In this document: piece by piece, positions 49,712 through 62,500 of the stretch | Layout: every line of letters begins with the position of its first letter | Position numbering within the stretch: the first letter of the stretch is position 1 | Source of the DNA: Erythrophleum ivorense | Lineage: Eukaryota > Streptophyta > Magnoliopsida > Fabales > Fabaceae | Assembly (NCBI GenBank): GCA_026724425.1 | Contig: JAIUCV010000007.1 | Coordinates: 25,186,484 to 25,250,483 of the forward strand | DNA: 64,000 nt | Direction of reading: 5' to 3' | Notes under the pieces: generated by a model | Databases searched by the model: none | The model's input: the letters and a program-made list of their open reading frames with translations, nothing else | What the model was told of the DNA's origin: nothing | Translations under genes and position numbers: made by a program

Positions 49712-51987
49712 TAACATCATCTACCTTGTTTTCTTATTTATTTCTTACATTAGCATATTTGTAAAATATTAAAGGACAATTAAAAAAAATTAAATAATAA
49801 AGGACATATAATATGAGACCATGTTATCATTATTTGGAAGGAAAAGTTAGATAGATAACCCACTATATGAATGCCAAAAAAATATGTAGGAGTTTACATC
49901 TTTCAAAAGCTACCAAAAATGTTACTAATTTGGAGTTGCAATATGCTACTCTATAATCTACCATCATACAATTTGAGTCCATTGAATCATAGGGGTTAAA
50001 TCAATGTATGAAATGTCAACCCATATATATTGTACTACTTGAATTGTTGCTATCATAATCTGAACACATTATGAAAATGATAAAAATTTATAATTCCCAA
50101 CAAATAATAACAACATTAAAAATTTACAATGGTATCAACATAGTTATACCATATTTATATTAGTTAAATATCATTTTATATCATAATATCATCTCATACA
50201 CACTCATAACAAAATAATATAATGCATATATACTCATGGCAGGATATTATCATACTTATAGTAGATTATGATTATACTCATGTTAGAGATAACATCTTTA
50301 TTATTATTTTTTTGAATATATCTACCAATTTTTTTTAATGTAAACTAGAATCAAATTACAAAACCTTTTTTAGGGTGTCCCTTAAAATAGATTTATAACA
50401 AAAAATCAAATAATTAAAAGTCACTTCCTTTACTTTTCTTTGTGAGAATCACTCCTACAATTCTCTAAAATCACGTTCTTTATTTATTTATTTTTTCTCT
50501 TTTAAGGATCATTTCTCGTTTTATATTACCTTTATAGGCATTATCTTTCCTCATCTTTCATAACAACATCATAAAGAATCTAAATACAAACTTGCTCATA
50601 AAATAATTCTTCTACATTAATTTGACATAATTTATGCCCATCATCAAACATATTGCTATTATAACAGAATATTAATTAAAAATTTCCTTACATGTATTAG
50701 CCATATAGATGTAATAAGAATTGGTTGGAACTTCATGAGAATTCCATGCATATAATTTGAATCAATTCTTTTAAGCACCAATACGCACATATAGGAGGAA
50801 CCAATAGAATACCATATATTAATATAATTCCTCTAATTTAATATGAGGGTGATATTCAAGAGAAATAAAAATAATAATTAAAAACTTAATGATATCATAT
50901 AATGTAAATAAATTCTAACTATTTCATCTAGTAAAATACACAAAAATAAATAAATAATAAAATACATAGCAGTAAAATAAGCAAAGAAATAAATAAATAA
51001 ACAAAAATAAAATCAATAGGTAGAAAATTGGTACTGTATTAAAACGGTAAAATAGATAATAGTTTAGGCATGGTTATTCTTGATTAATTGAAACATAAAA
51101 AAGTAAAGTCCTAAATTATAAGAATTATTATAATTATATTATAATTATAAATTTTAAAAATATCTTAATATTAAAATATTAAAAAAATTGTTATTATCTA
51201 AATGTCCTTCCTAAACCATCCTCTGCTTCCTCCTTCCCACCGCCCTCGCTCACTCTCTTTCTACTTTCTTGCTGACTCGTGCTTCGGGGGGAGAGAGGGT
51301 GCCTATTCGTTCCACAGTGGACAGCTCAAAGTAATCATTACTTTATGTTATACGTGAGTTAGAGATAAAATAAAAAATAATTTTTTAAAATAAAATTAAT
51401 TTTTTTATTTTAAAATAAATATTTATTAAAATAAAATATTATTAAATAATAATTATATAAATATAATAAGAATTGTGCAAAAATTTCCTTCCTAACAAAC
51501 AGCCTTGGTAAAGGAACATTCCAAATGGCTGGCTATTTACGCTTTGCTAAACTGGGCATTTCCCTAATCATGTATGATATTTGTATATTATATTATATAT
51601 TCACCAATTTGTAATCCTTTATTTCGGTATTATTTTAATATTATATTTCTTATATTATTTATTGAGTTTTTCTTTATTAATTCTTTAATTAAATTCTGTG
51701 TTGTTTCTAAAATTTTCCCGTTAATAATTTATTTATTATATTTTTCAATACTTCTAAAAGAAATCTCTCTTTGATAAGTTTTATTAAAGCTTATTAATTA
51801 TTTCAAACTAGCTAAATAATAAGATTATTTATTATTTAGTACATTTTTTAATTCCTATACGTATAATAAAATACCCAAATCAAACAAACTTCAGATAATT
51901 AATTTATATATTTTTCATAAATTTTAACTAAATCACTACACTAATCCTATAATTTATTAAATTTTTTAATTTAAGAAAGATATTGTA
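49712..51987 (-). repeat. 5' LTR of the minus-strand gypsy element
   Basis: Partner of 37203-40061; shared blocks run from TTTCTTATTTATTTCTTAC to GAAAGAT at its outer edge (51977-51983). Visibly diverged from its partner, with many substitutions and indels, so the element is old. Confidence 0.75.
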
Positions 51988-52126
51988 TTTTGGGTTTTAA
52001 AAATAAAAATTACATTTAAAGAGTTAAAGTTTTATAAAATTTAGAATAAATTATCTTTAAAAGAAAAATTATTTTTAAAAATTAAAATTATTATTAAATT
52101 TTTAAAAATATTACTTTTCCAAAATT
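51640..52126. repeat. Recent duplication, copy 1
   Basis: 487 bases covering the outer 350 bases of the 5' LTR and about 140 bases beyond it. Differs from 52706-53197 by three substitutions and one 5-base indel by eye. Confidence 0.9.
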
Positions 52127-52705
52127 ATATGATATATTTGGATCTACTAGATATCCTAATTGTTTTAATAAAAACATATTAGTCCAATTTATAAGGTTCC
52201 AGGTGTTGTTACCTTCTCCTCCTAATATGAAGGGTATAGCAACTAAAGTTTCATCTTTGTAGGGTATATAGCTACTTAGAGGTAAACTTTCCTGATTGAT
52301 TTCATACATTCGAGGTTCAATTCTTGATAATAAGGACATGAATTATTCGATAGTGTGAACAATGTGGGCAGCGAGCAGGTAAAAGTGCAAAAAGTAAGCA
52401 AGTAAGTAAGAGAGCAGAAGAGATAACGCAGATATGCAGATAGATGTAACACAGGGTTCTATGAAAAGCTAAAACAGTCAGAAACTAAGGTTCATATTTC
52501 TTTATTATCATTCATACCATGATGCTCTGATACCATATCTGGGGACAGCCTGAAAATGAGCGAAACCAGGCATGCATTCAATTAGTAAACTAAAATTCGG
52601 AGTAAGGTTTGACCGAAACTAAACCGGGTCACAGAAGAATTCAGAAGGAACCCTGTCCTCTTTCATACAGGGGTCTTTTCTATGGCTACAACGGCACTGT
52701 TGGCT
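52127..52705 (-). repeat. Spacer with LTR-retrotransposon PBS remnant
   Basis: Separates the two copies of the duplication. On the minus strand TATGGTATCAGAGC (PBS core at 52535-52525) follows sequence that would be an LTR end (GGCTGTCCCCAGA). The open frame at 52094-52339 on the minus strand lies downstream but has no recognisable gag domain. Probably a fragment of a copia-like or small non-autonomous element. Confidence 0.5.
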
Positions 52706-53197
52706 ATTATATTTCTTATATTATTTATTAAGTTTTTCTTTATTAATTCTTTAATTAAATTCTGTGTTGTTTCTAAAATTTTCCCGTTAATAATTTATTT
52801 ATTATATTTTTCAATACTTCTAAAAGAAATCTCTCTTTGATAAGTTTTATTAAAGCTTATTAATTATTTCAAACTAGCTAAATAATAAGATTATTTATTA
52901 TTTAGTACATTTTTTAATTCCTATACGTATAATAAAATACCCAAATCAAACAAACTTCAGATAATTAATTTATATATTTTTCATAAATTTTAACTAAATC
53001 ACTCCACTAATCCTATAATTTATTAATTTAAATTTTTTAATTTAAGAAAGATATTGTATTTTGGGTTTTAAAAATAAAAATTACATTTAAAGAGTTAAAG
53101 TTTTATAAAATTTAGAACAAATTATCTTTAAAAGAAAAATTATTTTTAAAAATTAAAATTATTATTAAATTTTTAAAAATATTACTTTTCCAAAATT
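52706..53197. repeat. Recent duplication, copy 2
   Basis: 492 bases nearly identical to 51640-52126. Its right end runs directly into an AT-rich palindrome. Confidence 0.9.
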
Positions 53198-53310
53198 TAT
53201 TAATAATTTTTTTAAATTTTATAATAATTTTAATTTTAAAAGATAATTTTAATTTTTAAAATTTTTTATAATAAATTTTATAAAACTTTAACTCTTTAAC
53301 ATAATTTTTT
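53085..53310. repeat. AT-rich inverted repeat (foldback)
   Basis: Left arm TTAAAGAGTTAAAGTTTTAT at about 53088 is mirrored by ATAAAACTTTAACTCTTTAA ending near 53300, centre near 53197. The copy-2 end forms the left arm; copy 1 has no matching right arm. Confidence 0.75.
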
Positions 53311-55300
53311 TAAACAAAAATTATCTAAAGACCTAGGCATAATAAAATTTATAATAAAAAATTTTTAAAATTAAAATTATTTTTAAAAATCACAATTATC
53401 ATTAATTTTTAAAGGATTTATTATTAATTTTAAAAAATTTATTACTAAATATATAAAAAATTAGTATTTTTTTATATTTAATAATAAATTTTTTTAAATA
53501 ATTTATAAATTTTTTAAAATTTGATAATAATTATAATTTTAAAAAAAATTTAAATTTTAAAATTTTTTATTATAAATTTTATAATATTTGAATTTTATAT
53601 TATAATTTTTTTAATTTTTAATTCTTTTTTCTCTCTTTCTGTTGGCTAGAAATCCAATAAAGATGACATTTATACAGCTATATCACTGTTGTGACATCTG
53701 AATGACTGCTAGGTTCTGGGTTATTCGTACGCTCTCTGCTTCGTTCAGCATGACTGTTCGGAAGGTACACATGCCATGCTGGGCCTCAACTAGTGACCCC
53801 AACAGCTACAAGGCTAGCCATTAGAGTGGTCTTTTCCTTTCAAACAAAAAGCTTCGTGGCTGCTATTGCAAGGCATTTTGCAGAAGAAATTAGTGAACGA
53901 CACTGATGACATCACCCGTATCTGAAAGCGGCATTGTTTCGTCTTGACCAGATGCTCTCCAATTGAAAATCTCATTACAGCCATTCCAGAGCGTTGTGCG
54001 GAGAATTCAATCCTGGCTCTACTTGTTTATTACGTTTTTTCAAATACTTATTAAGGGCACTTTTTTTTTCTAGTTCTTTTATAGATTCCCTCGTATATAA
54101 TATTTTATTTTCATCCATCATCCATCAATATTCAACTGAATACGTCTAGATATATTGTATCTTTTAACAAGAGTAGAATATTTATTAGTCTAAAGAACAA
54201 GTTGCTAACCCCCAAAACGCAAGTGTGAATGTCAGCAATTCCCATCCGCGCACATACGACCTTACGTGAGGATGAGAGGAGAAATAATCATTTTAAATCA
54301 AAAATCAATAGTTGAACTAAATGCAAAATTTACTAATGTGAACATTAAAAAATATATATTTATTATTAAATTAGATCTTTTACAGTTCTAAAATTTAAAA
54401 GGGAGTGATACAAAAATATAGGAATGTATATAAAACACATTTTTCTTTATTTGTAACTATTTTTTTCTTTTTATTTTTTTGACTATATTATATGTAGTTA
54501 ATTTTTTACTATAAAAGATTTGAATTTATTTATTATATATTTATAATAATTTTATTATTTTTAACTATTGATTTATAATCTAAAAATAATTATTTTCTGT
54601 AATATATATATATATATATCAAAAGTAAAATCTATTAAAATGTTAGTTATGAGCTTTTTATTAATTTACTTACAAATTTTTAAGTAAAATATACAGACTT
54701 TGTTTTACTTTTATTAAAATTACATAGATCTCGTTTTTATTTTTAAAATATATACTTTATTCTAATTTTAAATTTTTTGATTAAAGTATTTTTTATGTAA
54801 AAAATATATTTAAGTTAAAAAAAAATATTAAACAAAAAATTTTAAAATTGAAGTAAAATATAATATAACTTTTTATTTTAAATAAGATTAATATATATTT
54901 TAAAAGTAAAAAAAAGACGTATGTATAATTTTAACAAGCCTGAAGACTAAATAATTTACTCAAAATCTCTCAATACCAAAAGGAACTTAAAATTAACTTT
55001 GTGACTCGTTAATTTAATGTCAATTGACTCAGGTTTCAAAACCTAAGACAGTTTAAATCACATTCTATGATAAAAGGTACACTAAACAGTATACTTGAAT
55101 GGAAAAAAAAACTAAAAAAATGAAAATTTTATTTTTATATTATTATTTAAATATAAAAAATTTCTTATTATTTATTCTTCTCAATCTATATATATATATA
55201 TATATACACACACGCCTCCGTTCAAATATACCTTAAATTTTCTAAATTTAAGGCCACCAACGCCAATTGAACATAATGATACTTTGTTCCAAAATCGCTT
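53311..55300. other. Intergenic sequence, AT-rich with one mixed-composition block
   Basis: No gene supported. 53311-53630 is almost pure A and T. 53640-54030 has balanced base composition and lacks repeat signs, but no open frame of note. 54060-55215 is AT-rich with a (TA)n run at 54602-54619 and (TA)n(CA)n at about 55187-55213. Confidence 0.6.
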
Positions 55301-55306
55301 TCCAGA

Positions 55307-55536
55307 GTTCTTAGCCAAATTATAATAATACCAATGAATGGTATCGACAGAGATATAAAGTTGGAGTGGGCCCCATTGTTGCGAAGCTCCAAGTTCACAT
55401 GTAGGAGGTAAGTATTTTCTGTGTTCTTAGCCAAATTATAAGAAAAAACCAATAATCAATGGCATCGACATAGATAGAAAGTAGAAGTGACCCACATTGA
55501 TGTGAAACTCCAAAGTTCACATGTAGGAGGTAAGTA
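55307..55536. repeat. Tandem duplication, unit ~116 bp
   Basis: 55307-55414 and 55423-55536 both run from GTTCTTAGCCAAATTATAA to GTTCACATGTAGGAGG and then TAAGTA, with about 15 percent differences by eye. No coding meaning seen; each copy ends with AGGTAAGTA, which resembles a splice donor. Confidence 0.85.
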
Positions 55537-55539
55537 CTA

Positions 55540-56887
55540 GCAATGGTAGAGTACATTTTTAAGGAAGCAAAAGGAGACTACAGATGCTACAACAGATCTA
55601 TCAGAAGACCATTACATCACCAAGCTGGGTTGAAATATTGTAGAACGAGGACCACAACAACATCAAGACATGAAGGGACCACTGATGAGCAGGGTACAAA
55701 ATTGGCCACCACTGGCAACAACAACAGTTAATTGCTCCTCTGGATATTTAGATAAAAGAAGTGAATATTATTGAATAAGATTCAGGTATACTTTCTTGAG
55801 TATTTGCTATTTGTAGAGTGTTTTTTTTAATAAAAACATGAATATAAAAGAAAAGATTAAAAAAATTAATCATGTAATGCTTAAAACATTTTTTGTCATT
55901 TTTATTAAAAAATTTAATAATAAAATCTAAAAATTATACTTAAATTTTGTCTTAAATAATTGGGAGCAGTGGAGATGGTCATTAAATGTGAGGATAGTTA
56001 AACACTTCATGATATGAGATCGTGTGCTGTATAACATGACAACATCCAAGTCAAGGCTTATTGTTATATATTTCTCTACAGTAATGGTTATTGGTGAGGT
56101 GACTGAATTCAAAATTCAAGTCAAATCACGCCAGTATTAAAACATTTGAAAATATCAATACATAACTAGATTTAGCATTTGGGTCACATTATTACATTGT
56201 TTTAATAATCAAATTGTTTCGAATTAATGAAAATTGAATACTTGAAACCCTATTAAAAATAAGTTTGAATTTTCTATAATCACAAATTAACTATACATAA
56301 TGCAATTAGAAAGGGATAAAGAGGAGATAAAAAAAACAAAAAGCGGATTCATATACATTCTTATCTCTTTGTATAATCTTCTTCGACTCTATGATTATAT
56401 GATCACATAAAATCTAATTTTATTTAAAAATTGGTAATCCAGAGCGCATCTTGACAACACTTTTGTTGTTTTAATTGTCTGAAATCGGCCTCTTTGATTT
56501 GATGAGTTTAACTTTTCCACGGAGTGGGGAGTATAGTTTCCATACCCCTAGGGTAGGAGTATTGCTGAATTCACATTATAACCTGCCCAAGAGCATATAC
56601 ATGCATTCTTTGCAAAATATAACATTATAGGTACACTGCATATTAATAACCTAAATATATGTGACTTTTAAAATAACAAATACAATTTATAATTTATCTT
56701 TAGGGAATTTAAAATGGCTTGTTTACTTTTATAATGCTCATAATTATACACAATCACATAATTATCTCCGTATGAATGTAAAGGAGGGGGAAAAAAAAGG
56801 TATACTAGATTACTTAAAGTTAAATGGATTGACCTGTTTAACACCACATGAAAATACAAATGTTACATGTAAGAAAAATTGTTCTAT
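55540..56887. other. Intergenic, no gene supported
   Basis: AT-rich sequence. Short frames (55543-55731 plus, 55927-56112 minus, 56661-56957 plus) have no recognisable domain and no supporting context. Confidence 0.5.
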
Positions 56888-56898
56888 GTCTTGGAATG

Positions 56899-57202
56899 GA
56901 ATCAAATCCCCTATTCATCTTTTTCCTACTCATCTTCATTTCAACCATTCAGATTAAATTTGAACGGTTTAGATTTGATGTTTTTAATTTTTCATATTTT
57001 TTATATTTTATTTATCTCAAAAAATACAAAAAATAAAATAAAAATAATCTTTTAACTATCAATTTTAAAAATAATATTAATTTAAATTAAAAAAATTAAA
57101 AATATAAAATACTAAATCTAAACCGTCCAGATTTGATCTGGACGGTCCAGATTCAGAGAAGTAACTACTCATCTTTTGGAGATGAGTAGGGGATCCAGGT
57201 CC
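56899..57202. mobile_element. MITE, 304 bp, with 11-bp target duplication
   Basis: Flanked by GTCTTGGAATG at 56888-56898 and 57203-57213. Imperfect terminal inverted repeats share ATCCCCTA(C/T)TCATCT. Subterminal inverted segments around AACGGTTTAGATTT (56963) and AAATCTAAACCGT (57113) pair too. A perfect hairpin CTACTCATCT/AGATGAGTAG lies at 57166-57190. The AT-rich core has no coding capacity. The 9-11 bp duplication suggests a Mutator-like (MULE-derived) MITE. Confidence 0.8.
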
Positions 57203-57310
57203 GTCTTGGAATGCTCCCTAACTAAATCTAGTCTAATGTTGGGTCTTTTGGGGAGTTACATGGACACAGAAAGATCGGGAGGTGGCTCCCAAGAAACATG
57301 AGATAGTGAG

Positions 57311-57567
57311 CATTTTGATTAAGAAAAAATTATAATTTAAGATTTTAAATTAAAAACATTTATACTAAAAAATTTTAAATTTTAAAATTATTTTAAAAGA
57401 CATTAAAATTAAAAATTTTAATTTGAAATATTAATTGTAATTTTTTTTCATATAGTTTAAATTTTTTATTTTAAATTTTTTAAAATAATTTTAAAATTTA
57501 AGACCTTTCAATATAAATAATTTTAATTTAAAATTTTAAACTATAATTTTTCCTTTTGATCAAGATG
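57311..57567. repeat. AT-rich foldback element
   Basis: The outer edges CATTTTGATTAAG and the reverse complement of CTTTTGATCAAGATG pair, followed by AAAAATTATA(A/G)TTTAA and TTTTAAAATTATTTTAAAA on both arms. Nearly the whole 257 bases can fold back. No target duplication defined. Confidence 0.7.
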
Positions 57568-57569
57568 CA

Positions 57570-59411
57570 TGGCAATTTGTGTAAACGGATCAATTTTAAG
57601 TTGAGTCGTAGGAAAAGGAATATCATGGTATATGGCAGGCCCTGAAGCCAATCCATCTCGGCTTGGGGGGTTTCAGCAGGTGGATTATCTCCTAAATCTG
57701 CAAACCAAATCAACCCGCTAACAACTTTGCAGGTTGAGTTGGATTCTTAGAATGGGTCGGATTTAATATGATAAAAGTATTTTTTTCAGTCTCTTAAATT
57801 TAGATCCATTTTTTGTCTCAAAAAAGTTGTTTTTTTGTCAATCTTGTCTTATCTCTTTTTAAAAGTCTTCAATATTATCTTAATAACCGAGTGTTAAAAA
57901 TATTAACAAAAGTTATTCATTTGGCTCCAGCATGGCAAATAAAAATTATTTAATGATCCACATGTCACATTTTTTAACCAACTAAAAAGAAGACAAGATT
58001 GTCCTCATCTTCTGCATTTGGTCATCTCCATCTGCCTTCCCTTTCTTCCACCTTGCACGGCCACCACAACCACCGAAGAGGTTATCAGGAGGAAATGACA
58101 AGGAAGAAGGTTATTAGAACATTATATGAGTAATTAAGATGGGTTAAATTGAAACATGTCCATGGGGCAAGAAATAGGGTTGCACACATGGTTTGAGGGC
58201 CTGGCCCGCCCAGTTATATTGGGCCAGGAAAAAAAATGACTGTATTAGACCAAATGAGGCACAAAACCATGCTAAACAGTGTTGCCTGATTCAACCCAAT
58301 CATATTTCTTTTAAAAAAATTTTTATATGAAATTTTTAGAGGCTATTTTTTAATTTTTACAAAATAAATTTTACCAAAGATAAAAAATTGACATTGCCAA
58401 ATCGGCTTAACTCAACTCGGTGACATACCACGCTAACTCAAGCCAGGGAAATTGGCTTAAACTGAACACCGAACTAGTTAAAAATCCAGCCCAGTTAACA
58501 TGCACCCCTAACAATAAATAATAACGGCCAAGAACAGTAAGTTGCCTACTGCTAAACATTTAGATGTAAGAAATAAATAGGTAGCGGAAAAAAACTAAAT
58601 AAATAATAAATAATTGAAACCAAGAATTAAAAAACAAAAACAGACAAACAAAAACAAAAGTTACATTCAAAGCTTAATATCTGGCAAAACCATATTAGAA
58701 GTTAAGCAATTCTACCACCTAGGGCTACTTTATACGATGGGTAAGAGCTTAGGTAAACGGTCACAAGTTCAATCTCCTTTTACAAATAAGAATTCAACAA
58801 TTCTAACACATTTGCTAGAACTGCAAGACTGTTTTAATATCTGGTATAATACGATGAAGCTAACTCATAGCGTTGCAGAGTAATGGTTATCTTAGAGATC
58901 ACTGAATTTTCTATATACAAATTCCAATTGCACCAACATTGAACTAGTTGAACCCATACCTAACAAGATAACTACATTTGACAATTCAAGGAAATACTAA
59001 TAACTTGTGGCCAGGTTTCCAAACAAATCATAATTAAATGTAAATTTTAACAATTTTGTATTCTCTATTTTTTTCAATTCTTTTAATTAATCTCAAAGAA
59101 ATTCAATAATGTTTATGGTAGATGACCAGAACAACTCGAATTTGAGATTTGAACTAATTAAATTCGTATATTATACAAATCTCTTGCCACTAAACCATAG
59201 CTAGTGGCTTCGATTATAGAAATCAAATTTTACATAATCAGCATATGAATGATAAAAATTATGATCTACTCGAAGACCCATGAATTGAAACAAAACTGAA
59301 TAATCCCTCAAATAAAAGCAGAAAAAGAAGCAGCTAAATTCAATATAGATTTAAACATCATAACCTATATAATCTTCCGTGTTTCAAAATGCATTTTTTT
59401 TTCTTTTTTTG
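57570..59411. other. Intergenic region and presumed 3' flank of the SNARE gene
   Basis: No gene supported in 57570 to about 59200. The minus-strand frame at 57528-57713 begins in unique sequence and runs into the foldback; no domain. 59200-59411 should include the 3' untranslated region of the GOS12-like gene, but I see no canonical AATAAA on the minus strand. Confidence 0.5.
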
Positions 59412-59509
59412 TTACTTTGAGAGCCAATAAATAATGAGGAACAACGTACAAGCAGCAATTACTGCTGACAATATAAGAGTATCCCTCGAGCGTCTCCTTT
59501 TTATTGAAC
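59412..59509 (-). CDS. GOS12: GOS12-like gene, last exon with membrane anchor
   Basis: A 98-base exon completing the shared Gly codon, then a basic segment, a hydrophobic span of about 20 residues and the stop TAA at 59414-59412. This is the tail anchor that places the protein in the Golgi membrane with its SNARE domain in the cytosol. Confidence 0.93.
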
Positions 59510-62500
59510 CTGCAGGATCAGAGGTATTAGATTAACATAATAACACCAAAAAAGAGAAAGGAAGGCAAAATATCAAAGGCAAAGTCAAAGGATAAACACA
59601 GCTTTACAACACACCGAGCAGGCTACGAATCATGGGGAACTTGTCGCCGAGAAGCTTCACTTTTCCTTGAACATCACCAAACAAAGCCCTTTGAGACCCC
59701 AAAACAGTTCTTGTCGCTTGAGCTTGACTAATCACATCATCGATCTGTGAAGCAGCAAGAAAATTGAATTAGGTATCATCAAAGGCAAATACAGAGATAA
59801 AAGAGTCATATTCCATAATAGCTGATACGAAATAACTTTGTATAAAACCCATCCTGATCTAAGGGTGTAAGCAGACATATCTGAAAATTTTAGTCATTAA
59901 CATATCCTTCAAGAATGCTCCAAATGCAGATATAAAAATTATAACAAAATAAAATTATGAAAGCAACATGAGCTTTAATAGTTAAATATATCATGCTAAA
60001 CATCAGTGACAGCGACCAAACTGGTCATGCATGCATAAACACACAAGTGCAACTGCAAGTAAGCCATAAAAACAAGGCTTGCCAGATCTAATAGGTACTT
60101 ACTAAAACGAACTAAACATATGGAGAAGAGGGCAATTGCCTAAAAGGAAATACTTCTAGTACTGATAGGGTACTAAAGATCTCAATATGAAAACTCTGAC
60201 TTTGGCTTTACCTTAGATATATAATTTTAAACACACCAGATGACAAATCCTTAATAGAAATCTTCGGCTAGCTTCATTACATTAGTACTACTGAGAATGG
60301 CCCCCCGAGGGAGCCCCAAGTAAAGAGCAAGGTCCATCTGGTAAGACTTCCAAGAGATCAACACTTGTTGAGCATTCGTTACTGCTGCCTACATATATTC
60401 ACGTATAAGCAATTTACCAATTTTCCATCCACTAAATCTAGAGAGAAGATTAGAAGTTGATATCTCGAACCAGTACAAACTCAATATGATATGTATTCCA
60501 TTATCAGGAAAAAGTGAACCTAAATCATTTCCTGTGACCATTCTTATTGGTTTCCAACCTCTTTTTCCTTCATCCAAGACATCTTCAAGATTTGGTGTTC
60601 AAAGAAAGTCTCATACTGTCACAAGTAGTGTAAATATAACAAGAGGCTGAATCATCTCCTATTCTGCTCTAATTATTTGATGAACAAAAGCAAGGGATTT
60701 AAGATCCATCTTTTTATCATTCGTTGTTACTGTTGCTATTGCTGATGTTGTTCTTGTTAGTTGTCTTAAAGAATTAAAGTGGTAAAAGTTTGACAGGAAA
60801 AGATCTGGAACATTCAAGGAGAAAGTACTCTGGCTGTATATAAGTATAGCCATTAATATCCAAGACCATCAAATTTTGATGGAAAGTAACAAATGTGAGT
60901 ACAATAATGCAAAAATATAAATCCAAAAAGGTTGGGTTAGGCTAAAGGAATTCTTAACTAAAGCAACATGAAATCCTTTACACAGGCTTGTTGTCATTCA
61001 ACCATAGCTAGAGTGACAATCTGAAATAACCATACAACTATATTTTACCACACCACTTCTACCCCGTCATTTCTCTTCACTGCCATAAAACTTCTATTCA
61101 TCAGTTCATTTTGTAATTCTGCTTTATATATGACCCAAAAAAAAAGAGGATACTTTTCATCTTATCTTCAACTGAGACCCTAGTACCCCATTTTTGCTAT
61201 GTTGATTTCCAGCGCAAAATATCTTTCAAGATCACCTAAATTTGCACACAGAGCTGTACAGAAAAGGATATATAACAAACCAATAACATTCAACCTTCTT
61301 TTAAAAGGGTGACGTCAATTTTTTTTGAAACTCAAGACATGCTTCTCCATATAGTTTATCCAGCCATACTCAACTTTTTGACACACGTTTCATCCAATTT
61401 CATATTCAACGCAGGATGTTCAAAAATTTTATTGATCTTTAAAGAACTCTTCTCCTATTTTGCTAAATATACACCAACTTTCTCCTCTGTCATAATTCTA
61501 CTTACAGCCCCCTCAGATTCTAAGCTTATCCTGAAGTTCCAATTTCCAGTTGAAATAAACCTCCAAGATACATGATTTATCAAATATGTAAGATCATAAA
61601 CTAAGATCCTGCATTGAGAACCCTTGCTTGGACAGATCTTATCATGATTAAAAATTATTTACAAGCTCTCTCTACCAATCAGTTATTTTCTCTTTCATAA
61701 TACCAACACATAGTAAATGCCTAACTGTTTTTCTGACAGTATTGGTGGTGTGTGGAGCATAAAATTGAGACTTTCTCTTTAAAAAGAAATGAAGTTATCC
61801 TCAGACTAATACTACTCTAAACATTCATCGCAGTGGTACAGAAAATGTACAAACTTTTGTAACCTATAGCACAAAGAGCAAGGTATGCTGATGAAAACAA
61901 AATTTAATCAAGAAGTGAATCAACCATTGTTTTCTTTAAAAACTATTGAGCCTGCAGTTGCAACACATGGTAGCCCTCCCCAACTCCAACCCCACCTCTC
62001 CAAAATAAACCTGAGATCTTCATCCAATTAAATGTGAACAAGATAAAGGAATGAAAGCAAGTACAAACATGTTAACCTCCTATTCAAAAAGTATATCAAA
62101 GAAGGGGTAAGATGGGAAATAACAAGATGGTTGGTTATAACTGAATTTTTCTTTTTTTTTGGGGGGGGGGGGGGGAGTGGGGAGTGTGTTGCTGAATCTG
62201 TGAGTGACAGTTGTCACAAGGAAGGGTGGTTAGTTACCAGACCCTTAGAGCGTGATACGTGGCAGTTAACAGTTAGTTGCGTTTTTAGTTGTTAAATTTC
62301 AATTTTCTGTTGCAATTACAGCTGTTATTCTGTTATAAGTATTTTCTGGTTCATTAGTGTTCCTTTCTTTATATAAATAAGGAGAGGGAAATAATAAGAT
62401 GTATGAGGAATTTTTTAATAAAAGAACAGACGATATTGAGTACCAGTCATTGAGCACCTCAGTTCTGTGTCAGAGCGTGAATAAAAGGAGTTGCCGGTTT

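Larger units (their letters stand above)
37203..51987 (-). mobile_element. Minus-strand Ty3/gypsy element with nested insertions
   Basis: Two LTR-like blocks (37203-40061 and 49712-51987) share sequence throughout and enclose a minus-strand gag-pol: PBS at 49706-49696, gag and knuckle near 48.6-49.5 kb, protease near 48 kb, RT at about 47.5-47.9 kb, and the end of RT, RNase H and integrase at about 45.2-40.1 kb. Pol is interrupted by a solo LTR and a second LTR. Candidate target duplication TTTGGG at 37197-37202 and 51989-51994, with uncertainty of a few bases. All coding parts are strongly decayed. Confidence 0.8.

Noticed and set aside
52094..52339. 81-residue minus-strand frame
   Set aside because: It begins near a PBS remnant but has no gag-like or other recognisable motif, and runs into AT-rich duplicated sequence.
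57528..57713. 61-residue minus-strand frame
   Set aside because: It extends into the foldback element and has no domain I can name; chance frame.
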